In this document: positions 25,195 through 34,609 of the stretch, in pieces | Numbering within the stretch: position 1 is the stretch's first letter | Layout: each line of letters begins with the position of its first letter | Assembly: GCA_023417655.1 (NCBI GenBank) | Contig: JAEZFD010000029.1 | Span: 62,001 to 126,000, forward strand | DNA length: 64,000 nucleotides | DNA from: Planctomycetota bacterium | Lineage (GTDB): Bacteria > Planctomycetota > Planctomycetia > Planctomycetales > Planctomycetaceae | Direction of reading: 5' to 3' | Notes under the pieces: model-generated | What the model was told of the DNA's origin: nothing | Seen by the model: only the letters and a program-made list of their open reading frames with translations | The model's database searches: none | Position numbers and translations under genes: made by a program

Positions 25195-26541
25195 TCAGGC
25201 GAATGTCGGGGTCTCGAGCACCGAGTTCTCCGCCCTCGATGTGACATAGGCCTCCATCACCTTATGACGTCGGCTTTTGCGGACAAGTATCCGGGCCTTG
25301 TCAGTCTCGAGCACTTCTGAGCCTTTCACCGGCCCATCAAGCATCTGCACGATCCACTGGTTCAGAGTTCTTCGGTCACGAGGGAGTTTGGGATCGGTCA
25401 GATCGATGCCGGTCTGCTTTTTAAGAGCCTCGATACTGGCTCCGCCTCCGACGATCCATCCTTTCCCGGTCGCGACGATCTGAGCTGGCAGCCGGTCATA
25501 TTCGTCTTCAATGTCGCCGACCAGTTCCTCCAGAAGGTCTTCCATCGTCACCATTCCGACCACTTCGCCCCGGTCGTCGCGGACCAGAGCAATGTGGGAA
25601 TGCTCCCGAATCAATCGCTCCAGCACGCGGGCGATCGGAGTGTGCGAGTCATAACTCCCGATCTGGCGAACGATGCTGCGCAGGGATGGCTCGTCCGGTG
25701 AAAATCGCAGGTGAGCCACGATGTCTTTGAACATGACATAACCGATGATTCCCTGCGGATCGTTCGGGCGCTCCGTCACTGGGAATCGGGTGTGCATGTC
25801 CATATGGGCAGCGACTAGTGCATCACCGGCAGAGCTGTCGATATTTAACAGGCTGATAAATTCGCACGGAAGCATGATTTCCCGCACCGGGCGTTGCGAG
25901 AGTTCGGCCGCTCCCAGAATGATCTGTTCCTGCCGCCGTCCGATCAGTCGCGAAGTACGGGCGATCGCCGCGCTGGCACGCAGTTCCTGTAACTCGCGGG
26001 ATTCCTCTTCCTCGGAACCGCTTGCCACCGTGTTCTCATACAGATCCAGCAACTTCTGCACTGCGGTCTCCAGCACCCAGACCACTGGCCAGACGCAGTA
26101 AGCAAACCACTCCATGCCGGTGGACAGGCGGAGCAGAACTTTCTCCGGATTGCGGAGGGCGAAGACTTTGGGAATCAGTTCTCCAAAGATGATCGTTGCG
26201 ACTGTCAGCGGGATCACCACGAGAATGACCGAAAGTGCTTCGGCAAATGTTTCTGACAGATGCAGAGAGTCCCGCAAGGTGGGAGCGATGGCTTCCTGGG
26301 CGCCTGCTCCTGCCGTGGCGGCGGCGATCGCGCCGACCAGGTTAATCCCCAGCTGAACGACAGCCAGACTGCCTTCCACATTCTGCTTCATCGCCAGTGC
26401 AGCACGGCTGCCACGGAGTCCTTCCGAAACCAGCGCCTGCAGGCGGGCCGTGGAGATCGAGGCCAAGGCAATTTCAAATGCCGCCAATCCCGCGTTGAAC
26501 ACGATCATGACGAACATCACTCCGAGTTCGATACCCCACAT
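25195..26541 (-). CDS. CNNM/CorC-type membrane protein (DUF21, tandem CBS, CorC_HlyC)
   Basis: This 448-residue membrane protein matches the CNNM/CorC family often called hemolysin-like, associated with magnesium or cobalt efflux and divalent-cation homeostasis. Order: DUF21 transmembrane domain (about 1-180, several hydrophobic helices, LGINLVGAI and FGELIPK motifs), two CBS domains (about 215-335, with TRFPVTE and GMVTMEDLLEELVGDIEDE), and a C-terminal CorC_HlyC domain (about 345-435, WIVGGGASIEAL) that usually binds FAD-like or regulatory ligands. The ATG at 26541 places the first helix at the very N-terminus. It lies 67 bases downstream of the phosphatase gene, possibly in one transcript. 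Confidence 0.9.
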   Translation of the reverse strand: MWGIELGVMFVMIVFNAGLAAFEIALASISTARLQALVSEGLRGSRAALAMKQNVEGSLAVVQLGINLVGAIAAATAGAGAQEAIAPTLRDSLHLSETFAEALSVILVVIPLTVATIIFGELIPKVFALRNPEKVLLRLSTGMEWFAYCVWPVVWVLETAVQKLLDLYENTVASGSEEEESRELQELRASAAIARTSRLIGRRQEQIILGAAELSQRPVREIMLPCEFISLLNIDSSAGDALVAAHMDMHTRFPVTERPNDPQGIIGYVMFKDIVAHLRFSPDEPSLRSIVRQIGSYDSHTPIARVLERLIREHSHIALVRDDRGEVVGMVTMEDLLEELVGDIEDEYDRLPAQIVATGKGWIVGGGASIEALKKQTGIDLTDPKLPRDRRTLNQWIVQMLDGPVKGSEVLETDKARILVRKSRRHKVMEAYVTSRAENSVLETPTFA

Positions 26542-26608
26542 TCAGTTCCAGTGCACTTTCTAGAAGAGGATGCGTCCCCCGCCGATCCGCGTCTTGCGGA
26601 AACGACAG

Positions 26609-27322
26609 TCAGGCCGCAGGTTCAGGGAGCCAGTCACTGCGACTCTCCCCACGTTGATTTGCTTGCCAGTACTGACCACTACCCACATCAAGGCAGGTCA
26701 GCCAACCCTGTCCATAGGCCCAGGTATCAATACAGATCGCATAGCCGCGATTCTGAGGCAGTCCCGATTTCTGGGCGGTATGCCCACAGATAATTGTCTT
26801 GCCAGAGGCATGCGCCGACAGAGAATCAAACCGTTCCCAGAACAGCCATTCGTCATTCTGGTCGGGCGGACTCAGTAGGGGATGCATCCCGGCATGAACG
26901 AACAAATGGGACTCTGTCTCGTAATAAGGTCGCAATTCGCGATCGAGAAATCGCAGATGCTCAACCGGAATGTCTTCCGGAGTTCCGTACGTGCCAGGGC
27001 GGGCATAAGACTGAAGGGCGTCACGGCCACCAAACTGCAGCCAGTGGTGCATCGGCATCCGACCCCGCAGCGCATCCAGCATCATGATTTCATGGTTGCC
27101 TCGCAGCGGAATAAACTGGTCAGTTTTGGCTTCCGAAATCAGCCATTCGACGACCTGGCGGGACTCTGGACCACGATCGACATAGTCCCCCAAAGTGACG
27201 ACTTGATCTTGGGGAGTCAGCGGGACGTCTTGAAGAAGCGTCTGAAGTGCGGAGAAGCAACCATGAATATCGCCAATGGCGAAAAGGCGCGACAACGTCC
27301 CGGTCTCGGTCAGAAAAACCAT
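26609..27322 (-). CDS. Ser/Thr-type metallophosphatase (calcineurin-like phosphoesterase)
   Basis: This 237-residue cytoplasmic phosphatase carries all motifs of the PPP/ApaH-like metallophosphoesterases: GDIHG (17-21), GDYVDRG (near 45-51), GNHE (near 75-78), HAG (near 143) and GHT (near 177). It should bind two metal ions and remove phosphate from protein Ser/Thr or from diadenosine polyphosphates; the short length fits the bacterial PrpA/PrpE-like group. Substrate is not decidable. The first in-frame start at 27322 leaves seven residues ahead of the conserved strand. Its downstream neighbour is the CBS membrane protein. Confidence 0.9.
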   Translation of the reverse strand: MVFLTETGTLSRLFAIGDIHGCFSALQTLLQDVPLTPQDQVVTLGDYVDRGPESRQVVEWLISEAKTDQFIPLRGNHEIMMLDALRGRMPMHHWLQFGGRDALQSYARPGTYGTPEDIPVEHLRFLDRELRPYYETESHLFVHAGMHPLLSPPDQNDEWLFWERFDSLSAHASGKTIICGHTAQKSGLPQNRGYAICIDTWAYGQGWLTCLDVGSGQYWQANQRGESRSDWLPEPAA

Positions 27323-27593
27323 CCGGATGTCGACTCAAAGTGATGTGTCGAACATCGTTCTGGGCATTCGTCTCCCCAATCCGCACTCTGCGGATCAGTC
27401 GAATTGCCATGTAATGTATGCGCTTTCAGGCAAAAAATCAGCGGGAGAAAGTTTCATTTTTGATGAATTCCGGGGCAAATCGGAAATTCGCTGAGACCGA
27501 GAGTGCCATCAGATTCTCCGGTGAGCCAGTGAATTGGCCGGAAGCCGCCCCCGATGCCGCGTGAAAGCAGGGCACTTCCTCGGAAGTTTGTCG

Positions 27594-29105
27594 CTATTTG
27601 CCAATCTTAGGCAGATTGGCGGCGGCATCATCAACGACCAGCAACCAGTCGTTATTGCGGCCGGCATGCGGCGGCGTAAAGACCTGACTTGCCGAATTTG
27701 GAATCTGACCGATCAGCTGAGCGGTATTCTGGCGGGGGTTAAACCACCATGCTTTCAACTCTTTCGCCTTGAGCGGACTGAGGTTCAGCGTCACCGGCTG
27801 TCCCACGGGCAGATAAACGACTGCAAATGAGTTGTCATCTGCAATCGCGGCGCGGGCACAGTTTTCCTCCCCAGCGCCATCCTTGGTGATCAGGCTTTGT
27901 TCCGCACGCAGGTGAGAAAACGGACGTGCCGTGAAGAACTCTTTGAAATAGCTCATCTGACGGGCCCCGGGATGGTTCAGTGCGTCCCTCCACGGAGTAC
28001 GGGCATCAGAGATGGGAGCTCTCCCCGGTTCCCAGAACTGCCAGATGTTGTGATTTCCGTAGGTGTGCCCACAGGCGCCGGCGAGGACCGATTCATAGGC
28101 CGCCTTGCGGATATCCCACTCATCGAACCAGGCAAGCTGAGTGCCGGGTTCTTTGCGGTTCTTCCAGTTCTCCCCCTTCACAGGGTGGTCTTCATAGCAG
28201 GGTTCGCCATCGAGCGTCGGTTTCGTCGGGACGCGGGCGAGATTCTTTTGAGCGTCGATGTAGTTCGGGCGGACCGGTCGCACATGCCCCGACTGAATCA
28301 TGTTGAAGTCGAGCCAGGGATCGGCATGAAAGATCTGGGCGGAATTGCTCGTTCCTTGCGGGTGGTACGTGATCAGGTGGCGACTGCCCCCTGCAGAGGT
28401 CAACCCGCGAGCCATGGCGCGGATTGTCTCGACCTGAACTTCATTTTCCGGATCACGGTCACCACCCAGAATCCAGATAATCGGTTTGTTCTGGTAGCGT
28501 TTCGCGAGCCACAGGCCGTATTTCTCAGCATTCTCAGGGGTGAAGATTTCTGGGCCATCCCCATGCCGCTTCGCCCATTTGTCGCCCCAGGTTGGCAACA
28601 TCCCAATATACAGACCTCTTTCAGCAGCCATGTCGACGATGTCATCCACATGGTCCCAGTAATCGTTCTGGCGGCCGGGCTTGGTGTCCGGCTGGGTCGG
28701 ATCGTTATTGATCAGCGGAAGGTGACCATAGGCATTCGGGACAGTCAGCCCTTCGAGTTCCGCCAGTGCAGCCGCCTGAATGACGTTGAATCCTTTGGCA
28801 GCCCGATCATCAAGATAGGCCGCGGCCTGTTCTCGATTCAGACGGTGAAACAGTTCCCAGGCGGTATCGCCCAGATAGAAGAACGGGTGTCCCTGCTCAT
28901 CAATCAGATATTTACCGGACTCATGAACCCGCAGAGGCCCCGGCCGTGTTCCCGGGGGTGACGGGGCCTGTCGCTCGGCGGTCTGCACGACCGGCAACGG
29001 AGCATGGGGTGCAGAGAACACATTCAGCGACAGCACCGGGACGAGGCCCAACATTGCGCTCAGCGACACCAGGTATCGCAGTCGATTTTTGCATGTCGGG
29101 TGCAT
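27594..29105 (-). CDS. Exported DUF4038 glycoside hydrolase (apiosidase-like, GH140-related)
   Basis: This 503-residue protein has a signal peptide (about 1-32) and a DUF4038 TIM-barrel catalytic region (about 60-400) with PFFYLGDTAWELFHRLNREQAAAYL and later WIWLGGDRDP-like (IIWILGGDRDP) and DGEPCYED motifs; these acidic positions (near residues 213 and 299) are the likely catalytic ones. A small beta-sandwich domain follows at the C-terminus (about 410-500). Relatives act on plant cell-wall side chains such as apiose in rhamnogalacturonan II, so an extracellular role on algal or plant polysaccharide is plausible. Neighbouring genes for a sugar isomerase and a pyruvyl-transferase-like protein agree with carbohydrate metabolism but do not prove a pathway. 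Confidence 0.82.
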   Translation of the reverse strand: MHPTCKNRLRYLVSLSAMLGLVPVLSLNVFSAPHAPLPVVQTAERQAPSPPGTRPGPLRVHESGKYLIDEQGHPFFYLGDTAWELFHRLNREQAAAYLDDRAAKGFNVIQAAALAELEGLTVPNAYGHLPLINNDPTQPDTKPGRQNDYWDHVDDIVDMAAERGLYIGMLPTWGDKWAKRHGDGPEIFTPENAEKYGLWLAKRYQNKPIIWILGGDRDPENEVQVETIRAMARGLTSAGGSRHLITYHPQGTSNSAQIFHADPWLDFNMIQSGHVRPVRPNYIDAQKNLARVPTKPTLDGEPCYEDHPVKGENWKNRKEPGTQLAWFDEWDIRKAAYESVLAGACGHTYGNHNIWQFWEPGRAPISDARTPWRDALNHPGARQMSYFKEFFTARPFSHLRAEQSLITKDGAGEENCARAAIADDNSFAVVYLPVGQPVTLNLSPLKAKELKAWWFNPRQNTAQLIGQIPNSASQVFTPPHAGRNNDWLLVVDDAAANLPKIGK

Positions 29106-29402
29106 TTTTCCCTCCGGGGACCATCCGCTCCTGTGATTCCATCAGCGACGATTTCACGGCATGACCGTGAGTCGGTCTGATTCTGCTTCACTCAAGTGAA
29201 ACAGTCCGCTGAATGGGGAATTCGCCGATTTCGACGAGGATCCCCGAGGCAGCAGATTTCATCCGTAAACAGATTAAGTTGATCCGGCGATTTCGACAAC
29301 AAATGATTCCGCCCCACTTCTGATTCAGCGAAAGTTCGCTCATTTTTCATCTCAGACTCCCCGGCTAACCCTTCCCTCGGGTTCGCAGGCGGGTCCATCG
29401 GG

Positions 29403-30674
29403 TTAACTTCGGGCAAACTGTTGACGCAGAATCTCCATTGTCGCCTGCTGGCGCCCGTGAACGATCTTCTGGGCAGCCTTTACCTGCTCAAGCACCGCGG
29501 GCCGATCATGGATAAACCGGAGGAGCGTCGGAGTCAGTCGGGCGACCTCTTCCGGCTTGTCGAAATCGAACAGCCAATCATTCAACCCGATGTCTCGCCA
29601 CATGAAGCCTTTACTCGTCTGCTCATCAAAGCGACCAACGAGCGCCGGAACCCCATTTCCAATGCACATGATCGGGGAGTGCATTTCAAGGCCAAACAGT
29701 CCCAATGATCGCACATAAGTGCTGATGGCCTCGCTGGTGATCCAGTAGCGGTCGCGCCAGACGACGCGGGGTTTGACGTCTTCATCGAGCTTGTCATAGA
29801 GATGTTCTTTGCCGATGGCGACCTGAGTCATGTCCTCAGGGCAAATCAGCACCTTGGTGTCAGTCGTCCGCGCGACGGTGGAGATGGCCTCCCGCAAGGG
29901 GCGCAGATCGTGTTCCGCCATTTCCATATTGCGGGCATGGCGCTGCTCATTCTTTGCGATATGCGATTTGATGAGCCAATACGGCGTGTATCGGAATCGG
30001 GGAATACAGCAGAGAAACTTCCCCGTCTCGAGATTGTGCTTCTTCAGAAATGCGTCGGCAGACGCGTCATCACGGACATCTGCGGCGAAAGCACCATCTG
30101 GACCGAATTCCACGATGGGACATTTCACCTCGACTTCTTTCGCTTTGGCAAGCGACACGGTATCGCGGAAGAAGACAAACTTCGCGCGGCTCAGCAGTTC
30201 GATCTCGGCAGGAGCCGCACCGCCGAACGTGATGCCATAAATGCCGAACGGTTTTCCTGTCGCAGCGACGAAGTCGCCGACATCCCGCTTGGCGACAAAA
30301 GACGGACCGGAGCCATGCAGCAGGAAGTTCGTCCACTCAACGGCCTGCGCCAGTTCGGGTGTGGACGGTTTTCCTTTGTTGAAATAGCCGGTGGCAAACT
30401 TCAGCTTGGGGAATCGTGCTGAAAACAGAGCGGAAATGTTTTCCGGCAACCGACCTGACGACCACAGAATCACTTCAGCGTCTGGCAGGTACTTCTCAAG
30501 GAGTGCGATCACGCCGGGCGTGTGGGCGATGTCGCCGATGTTTTCGGTCTGCCACGACGACCGCAGCAGGATTCGTGGAGTCGAACCGGTCTCGGCTCGC
30601 AGAGCCTGCGGAAGTGAGAAAGCCAATGCCGAACCGGCCACCAACTGCAGGAATTCACGCCGGGACGGATGCAT
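29403..30674 (-). CDS. Polysaccharide pyruvyl transferase-family protein with Tat signal
   Basis: This 423-residue protein has the PS_pyruv_trans fold pattern: an early RSSWQTENIGDIAHTPG segment (about 39-55), a central HGSGPSF and FGITFGGAAP-like region, and late GLEMHSPIMCIGNGVPALVG (about 332-351), which matches the conserved H...G.P motif of the family. Family members add a pyruvate ketal to exopolysaccharides in the cytoplasm. Here the N-terminus reads SRREFLQLVAGSALAFSLP, a twin-arginine signal, implying export of a folded protein. That combination is unusual and makes a different reaction likely. It sits between glycosidase and sugar-isomerase genes on the same strand. Confidence 0.78.
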   Translation of the reverse strand: MHPSRREFLQLVAGSALAFSLPQALRAETGSTPRILLRSSWQTENIGDIAHTPGVIALLEKYLPDAEVILWSSGRLPENISALFSARFPKLKFATGYFNKGKPSTPELAQAVEWTNFLLHGSGPSFVAKRDVGDFVAATGKPFGIYGITFGGAAPAEIELLSRAKFVFFRDTVSLAKAKEVEVKCPIVEFGPDGAFAADVRDDASADAFLKKHNLETGKFLCCIPRFRYTPYWLIKSHIAKNEQRHARNMEMAEHDLRPLREAISTVARTTDTKVLICPEDMTQVAIGKEHLYDKLDEDVKPRVVWRDRYWITSEAISTYVRSLGLFGLEMHSPIMCIGNGVPALVGRFDEQTSKGFMWRDIGLNDWLFDFDKPEEVARLTPTLLRFIHDRPAVLEQVKAAQKIVHGRQQATMEILRQQFARS

Positions 30675-30806
30675 GGCTCGGACCTCACAGCAGCGATTCA
30701 GACAACAGAAAACAGCAGCTGGCGTGACGAGAAACCAGATGTATCCCGTCCGCCAGCAACCTCAGGCCCTGTTGTATAAAATTTCCCGCATATTTGCGAG
30801 AGGCAC

Positions 30807-31688
30807 TTATCCCCAGTGTTTTTCGATTTTCCCACGAAGGAAGTTCACGCTCCGTTCCAGTTGATCGAAGCCATCGACGCCGTCTTCGATACTGATCCAG
30901 CCATCGAATCCGACGGACTTCAGAGAAGTGAAAATTGCATCGTAGTCGTTGAGACCTTTCCCGATTTCTCCATGACGCAATCGTGATGCGTAGCCAACGC
31001 TGTCTTCTTCCTTACGCAGGTCTTCGATCGTTCCTTCGATGAGGTAGCGGTCGCTCGCGTGCATCGTGACGACGCGTTCTTTGATTCGATCCAGCAGGAC
31101 CAACGGGTCTTCGCCCGCGAGAATGGTGTTGCTCGGGTCGTAATTCACGCCGAAGTTCGGATCGACGATCTGCGCCACGACAGCGCAGAACACATCCATG
31201 TACTGCGCGAACTCAGGGAACTGCCAATAGTTGTCCTTGTAGTGATTCTCGAGAATCAGCGTGACTCCGGCGGACCTTGCTTCGGGGAGGCATGCCGTAA
31301 TGCACTCCACTGAGTACGCGATTCCCTCCTGAAGCGACACCTCGGGCCGGCGCTGGCCTGTGAGTACTCGGCAATAACTTCCACCCAGGGCCGCCGTCAT
31401 TTCGATGCAGCGTTTCTCCAGATCAATCTGCTCCTGACGGAAGGCCGGGTCAGGGTGGGTGAAGTCAGGGCTCGCACACATCATCGGCAACTGCAGATCA
31501 TGGTCAGCGGCGATCTTGCGAATCTCAGGCCACCGTGCCGGATCTCTCAGCTCCAGCATCCCGAAATACATTTCCAGCCCGTCGATATCGAGCAACGCCG
31601 CCTTTTCGATCCATTCCTGCAGGGTCATCGTTCCATGCACACAGAGTTCATCCATGTACAGCTTCGGAAATGCAGCGAGCTTTGGCAT
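30807..31688 (-). CDS. Sugar phosphate isomerase/epimerase (AP-endonuclease-2-like TIM barrel)
   Basis: This 293-residue cytoplasmic protein fits the xylose-isomerase-like TIM-barrel family. The metal ligands of the fold are visible: Glu in LILENHYKDN (about 165), Asp in VNYDPSN (about 200), His in VTMHASD (about 230) and the final Glu in WISIEDG (about 270). Such proteins isomerise or epimerise sugars or inositols with a divalent metal; the exact substrate cannot be given. It lies 103 bases after the phosphofructokinase gene, but a terminator between them suggests separate transcription. Confidence 0.85.
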   Translation of the reverse strand: MPKLAAFPKLYMDELCVHGTMTLQEWIEKAALLDIDGLEMYFGMLELRDPARWPEIRKIAADHDLQLPMMCASPDFTHPDPAFRQEQIDLEKRCIEMTAALGGSYCRVLTGQRRPEVSLQEGIAYSVECITACLPEARSAGVTLILENHYKDNYWQFPEFAQYMDVFCAVVAQIVDPNFGVNYDPSNTILAGEDPLVLLDRIKERVVTMHASDRYLIEGTIEDLRKEEDSVGYASRLRHGEIGKGLNDYDAIFTSLKSVGFDGWISIEDGVDGFDQLERSVNFLRGKIEKHWG

Positions 31689-31733
31689 TTTCTTCTCGAT
31701 GGAAATGGAACAGTCGGGACCAGATAAAAGGAA

Positions 31734-31762
31734 AACCGCACATCCCGTTAGAATGTGCGGTT
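31734..31762 (-). terminator. Terminator after the phosphofructokinase gene (minus strand)
   Basis: AACCGCACAT (31734-31743) and its complement at 31753-31762 form a perfect 10-base stem. Read on the minus strand the stem is followed by TTCCTTTTATC, as expected for termination of the phosphofructokinase transcript. Confidence 0.87.
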
Positions 31763-31791
31763 ATTCGGGAACGCATCAAGAGGGAAACAAA

Positions 31792-33099
31792 TTATTTCCG
31801 GTCTGTCTGCGGAATGTACTTTGGCAACTTCTGAGCGGCGAACATCTCTTTGCTGGTGTTCAGCCGGGCCAAACGGACGCGACCGTCAATCATCGGAACG
31901 CTGACCCAGTCATCGCCGATCAGCGGACGGGCGTATTTCACGAAGTCGTCGGTCACGTCGGTACCGCAAGGAGTGATCCACTCTTTCGGGAAGTGGCGGT
32001 CCTTTTCGGCGACTTCGGACAGCGGAGCCTTGTCGTAAACCGGGCGGTAGTTGTTCCAGTCGCCGCGAAGAATCGTCGCCATGTAGCCATGCTCGCCGCT
32101 GGCAGCCAGCAGAGCGGCTTTCTGGCCGACGTAGTACGACTCTTCCAGGTCAACGGTGCTGGCGTAGGCCATGTCGTTCCGCTGGTGAGTCCCCGGAACG
32201 TTGCATCGTGCAGCACCCTTCACTGGCAGCTTGCGCTCGTTCAGGGCGTTTGTCAGCATCTGGGCGACGGTGATCTTGCTGGAAGAGAGCATCGCGTGCC
32301 CGAAGGAGTCACGGACGATGAATTCTTCTGGAATCTGCAGGCCTTCGATTTCGAGACCTTCGCTAACCACGAGCATGGCACGGCCATGTTCTTTCAGCAT
32401 CTTGCAGACGTTGTCGTAGATCTGGTCGATCGAGATCTTGCGCTCGGCCAGGTAGATCTGCAGTGGCATTTCGCGCTTTGGATCGGCGAGACGGGCAGCA
32501 GCCGGGATGTACCCGATCTTGCGTCCCATGGCCTGCATGACGAGCACCGGATCAGCTGGGCAAGAGCCGTTGTTCTCTTCGTTCGCCATCTGGACATAGT
32601 GAGTCCAGTAGCGAGCGGTTGAGCCGTAGCCGGGGGTGTGGTCGACGAGTTTGAATTCGCTGTCGCCGACATCGTTGTCGATGGTCTTCGGACCGCCGAT
32701 TCCGCAGACATCGAGTCCGCGTTCACGGGCCATGTTGGCGACCTTGTTGGCGGTGTCCATCGAATCGTTTCCGCCGATGTAGCAGAAGTATCCGATGTTG
32801 TGAGCCTTGAAGATCTCCATGATCCGGTCGAAGTCTTCGTTCTGGTTCGCCTTCAGCTTGTAGCGGCAGGTCCCAATGGAACCGGCGGCCGGCGTCGTGC
32901 GGAGCAGAGCGATTTCCTGTGAGCACTGATCGGTCAGGTTGAGCAGTTCTTCCTTAAGAACTCCTTCAATCCCGTGCCAGCCGGCGTAAACCGTGCCGAT
33001 TTCATCCATCTGCTTTGCGGTTTCCACAATGCCGCGCAGCGTGTTGTTGATCACTGGACTGGGACCGCCCGACTGGGCGACGATCATGTTCTTAGCCAT
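31792..33099 (-). CDS. 6-phosphofructokinase, probably pyrophosphate-dependent
   Basis: This 435-residue enzyme phosphorylates fructose 6-phosphate in glycolysis. The phosphofructokinase core motifs are clear: AQSGGPSPVIN (8-18), GGNDSMDTA (109-117) and GPKTIDNDV (136-144). Two positions indicate phosphoryl donor: Asp after GGN (the equivalent of Gly104 in ATP enzymes) and Lys in PKTIDND are both typical of PPi-dependent enzymes, so a reversible PPi-PFK is likely. This is inference from these two residues only. A perfect hairpin terminator follows. Upstream is a 165-base spacer to the convergent STN-like gene's end. Confidence 0.9.
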   Translation of the reverse strand: MAKNMIVAQSGGPSPVINNTLRGIVETAKQMDEIGTVYAGWHGIEGVLKEELLNLTDQCSQEIALLRTTPAAGSIGTCRYKLKANQNEDFDRIMEIFKAHNIGYFCYIGGNDSMDTANKVANMARERGLDVCGIGGPKTIDNDVGDSEFKLVDHTPGYGSTARYWTHYVQMANEENNGSCPADPVLVMQAMGRKIGYIPAAARLADPKREMPLQIYLAERKISIDQIYDNVCKMLKEHGRAMLVVSEGLEIEGLQIPEEFIVRDSFGHAMLSSSKITVAQMLTNALNERKLPVKGAARCNVPGTHQRNDMAYASTVDLEESYYVGQKAALLAASGEHGYMATILRGDWNNYRPVYDKAPLSEVAEKDRHFPKEWITPCGTDVTDDFVKYARPLIGDDWVSVPMIDGRVRLARLNTSKEMFAAQKLPKYIPQTDRK

Positions 33100-33264
33100 A
33101 ACAGTTGCTTCTGAAAGAAACCCGGACTTCGATGATGACTGGAGACGCGACCGTTCGACTCAGGCGGCGTCCTCCCACGCGTTGTCTCACACGATTCTGG
33201 GCAGATGGTAGTCAAACGGGCTCTGATTTTGCATCACCGATTCGCACAAATCAGTCAGTGGTGA

Positions 33265-34464
33265 TCATCGGAAATCGCTTCTCCGTTGAGCGGGTCGCAA
33301 CTCAATCACTTCTTGAGAGATGGAGTACTCGAGTCCGACCGGGCCGCAGGCCTGATCGAGAAGTTGCTGAATCGTCGCATTTTCGAGTTCCAGAGAAATT
33401 CGACGGTTCAGATCGATCCCGGCAGCAGTGAGAGCGGCCTCGTCCCGCCGCAGCGAAATTCCCTGCTTTTCAAGGCCCTGAACGAGTTCCAGAAACGGTC
33501 GATCCGGCATCCGCAATGTGAAGCGACGACGGGCCAGCGGGGTCTCGGCAGGGCTACTGCTCTGCGGTCGTGCGGCTCGATTCCCGAGGAGCACCCCGAT
33601 TTCCTGCTGAACCTCGTGACGGGCAGTGACCAGTAACTTGTTCTTCCCGCGAGAAACGATGGTCAGCTCAGGGAACTGCTCCTGAACTTTCTTGATGGCC
33701 GCAGCCGTCGTCATCCCGCGCAATGTGTGCTCGACTTCAGTGACAGGGTTCTCTGACTGCGGAACGAACCGGACGCGGGAGGGGCTGACGAATTCCAGAT
33801 CCAGATCGAACTGACAGGCGATGAGGAGCACACCTTCGATAGCGTTCGGATTCCCCAGCGCCCCTGCACGCCACTGGTCATGCGGAATGCGCTCAGGATT
33901 GTCGATAGTCAGGCGATACCGGGTCGCCAGCTGATTAACAAGATCACGAGGGGCGGCACCGAGTTCCCATGCAAATTGCCGACGCTGGGAAAGTTCAAAC
34001 ACCCGCTGCAGGTCTTTTCCTGCGACATCATCGAGCTGTTTCGATGAGAGAATCGCTCGGGTTTGGAGTGTGCTGGCCGTCGCTTTCGGGCCCACGAAAA
34101 CTGTGTCCCCCAGCACCGTAACACCGGCAACAGGTTCGACGAGTTTTGCAATTCCCAGATCGAAGGCCCCTGCCTGAACATCGACGGCGACCAGCTGTCC
34201 CGGGTCGATTCTGCGATCCAGCAGGATCGCGGCACGGCGTTCTTGCTGCAGACGCATCAGCATGTCATGCAGCGCAGTCAGGTCCCGATTGACGAGTAAT
34301 GGCTGATTGATGCGTTGCTGGAAGACGGTTCCAGTCACAGGTCTTTCCCGGTCGGCCGCCTCAACGACAGTGTGAATCCCGCTCGAGAACAGGCCGATCA
34401 CGAGGACCGCGAAGAGAAGTCCCTGTCTCGCGAGGCGTCTCACTCCGCGGTTCAATTCCGGCAT
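33265..34464 (-). CDS. Membrane-anchored protein with STN-like repeats, function unknown
   Basis: This is a protein of 399 residues from the ATG at 34464 (a GTG at 34521 would add 19). A hydrophobic segment near the N-terminus (about 15-32) is a signal peptide or anchor. The exported part shows several short beta-alpha-beta units like secretin/TonB N-terminal (STN) domains, for example VDVQAGAFDLGIAKLV, TTAAAIKKVQEQFPELTIV and LELENATIQQLLDQACGPVGL. Such units usually serve in envelope complexes, but there is no secretin barrel here. The gene is divergent from gmk with a 145-base spacer. The role is unknown. Confidence 0.6.
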   Translation of the reverse strand: MPELNRGVRRLARQGLLFAVLVIGLFSSGIHTVVEAADRERPVTGTVFQQRINQPLLVNRDLTALHDMLMRLQQERRAAILLDRRIDPGQLVAVDVQAGAFDLGIAKLVEPVAGVTVLGDTVFVGPKATASTLQTRAILSSKQLDDVAGKDLQRVFELSQRRQFAWELGAAPRDLVNQLATRYRLTIDNPERIPHDQWRAGALGNPNAIEGVLLIACQFDLDLEFVSPSRVRFVPQSENPVTEVEHTLRGMTTAAAIKKVQEQFPELTIVSRGKNKLLVTARHEVQQEIGVLLGNRAARPQSSSPAETPLARRRFTLRMPDRPFLELVQGLEKQGISLRRDEAALTAAGIDLNRRISLELENATIQQLLDQACGPVGLEYSISQEVIELRPAQRRSDFR

Positions 34465-34609
34465 TTGGGAGGATGACTCGATTTCCTGTCTCCGTCCGTG
34501 GTGCAGTGTCCGTGACAGCACGCCTGCGCGCCGACACTTGGAATGCGATAGGGGGCGCGATAGAGTTTGCGTTTTTCCTGAGCCTACTTATCTCCGCTGC
34601 CGGGTTCAA

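Noticed and set aside
27897..28961. A 354-codon plus-strand frame
   Set aside because: It is antisense to the DUF4038 glycosidase, which has clear family motifs.
31459..32622. A 387-codon plus-strand frame
   Set aside because: It runs antisense to the isomerase and phosphofructokinase genes, crossing their terminator.
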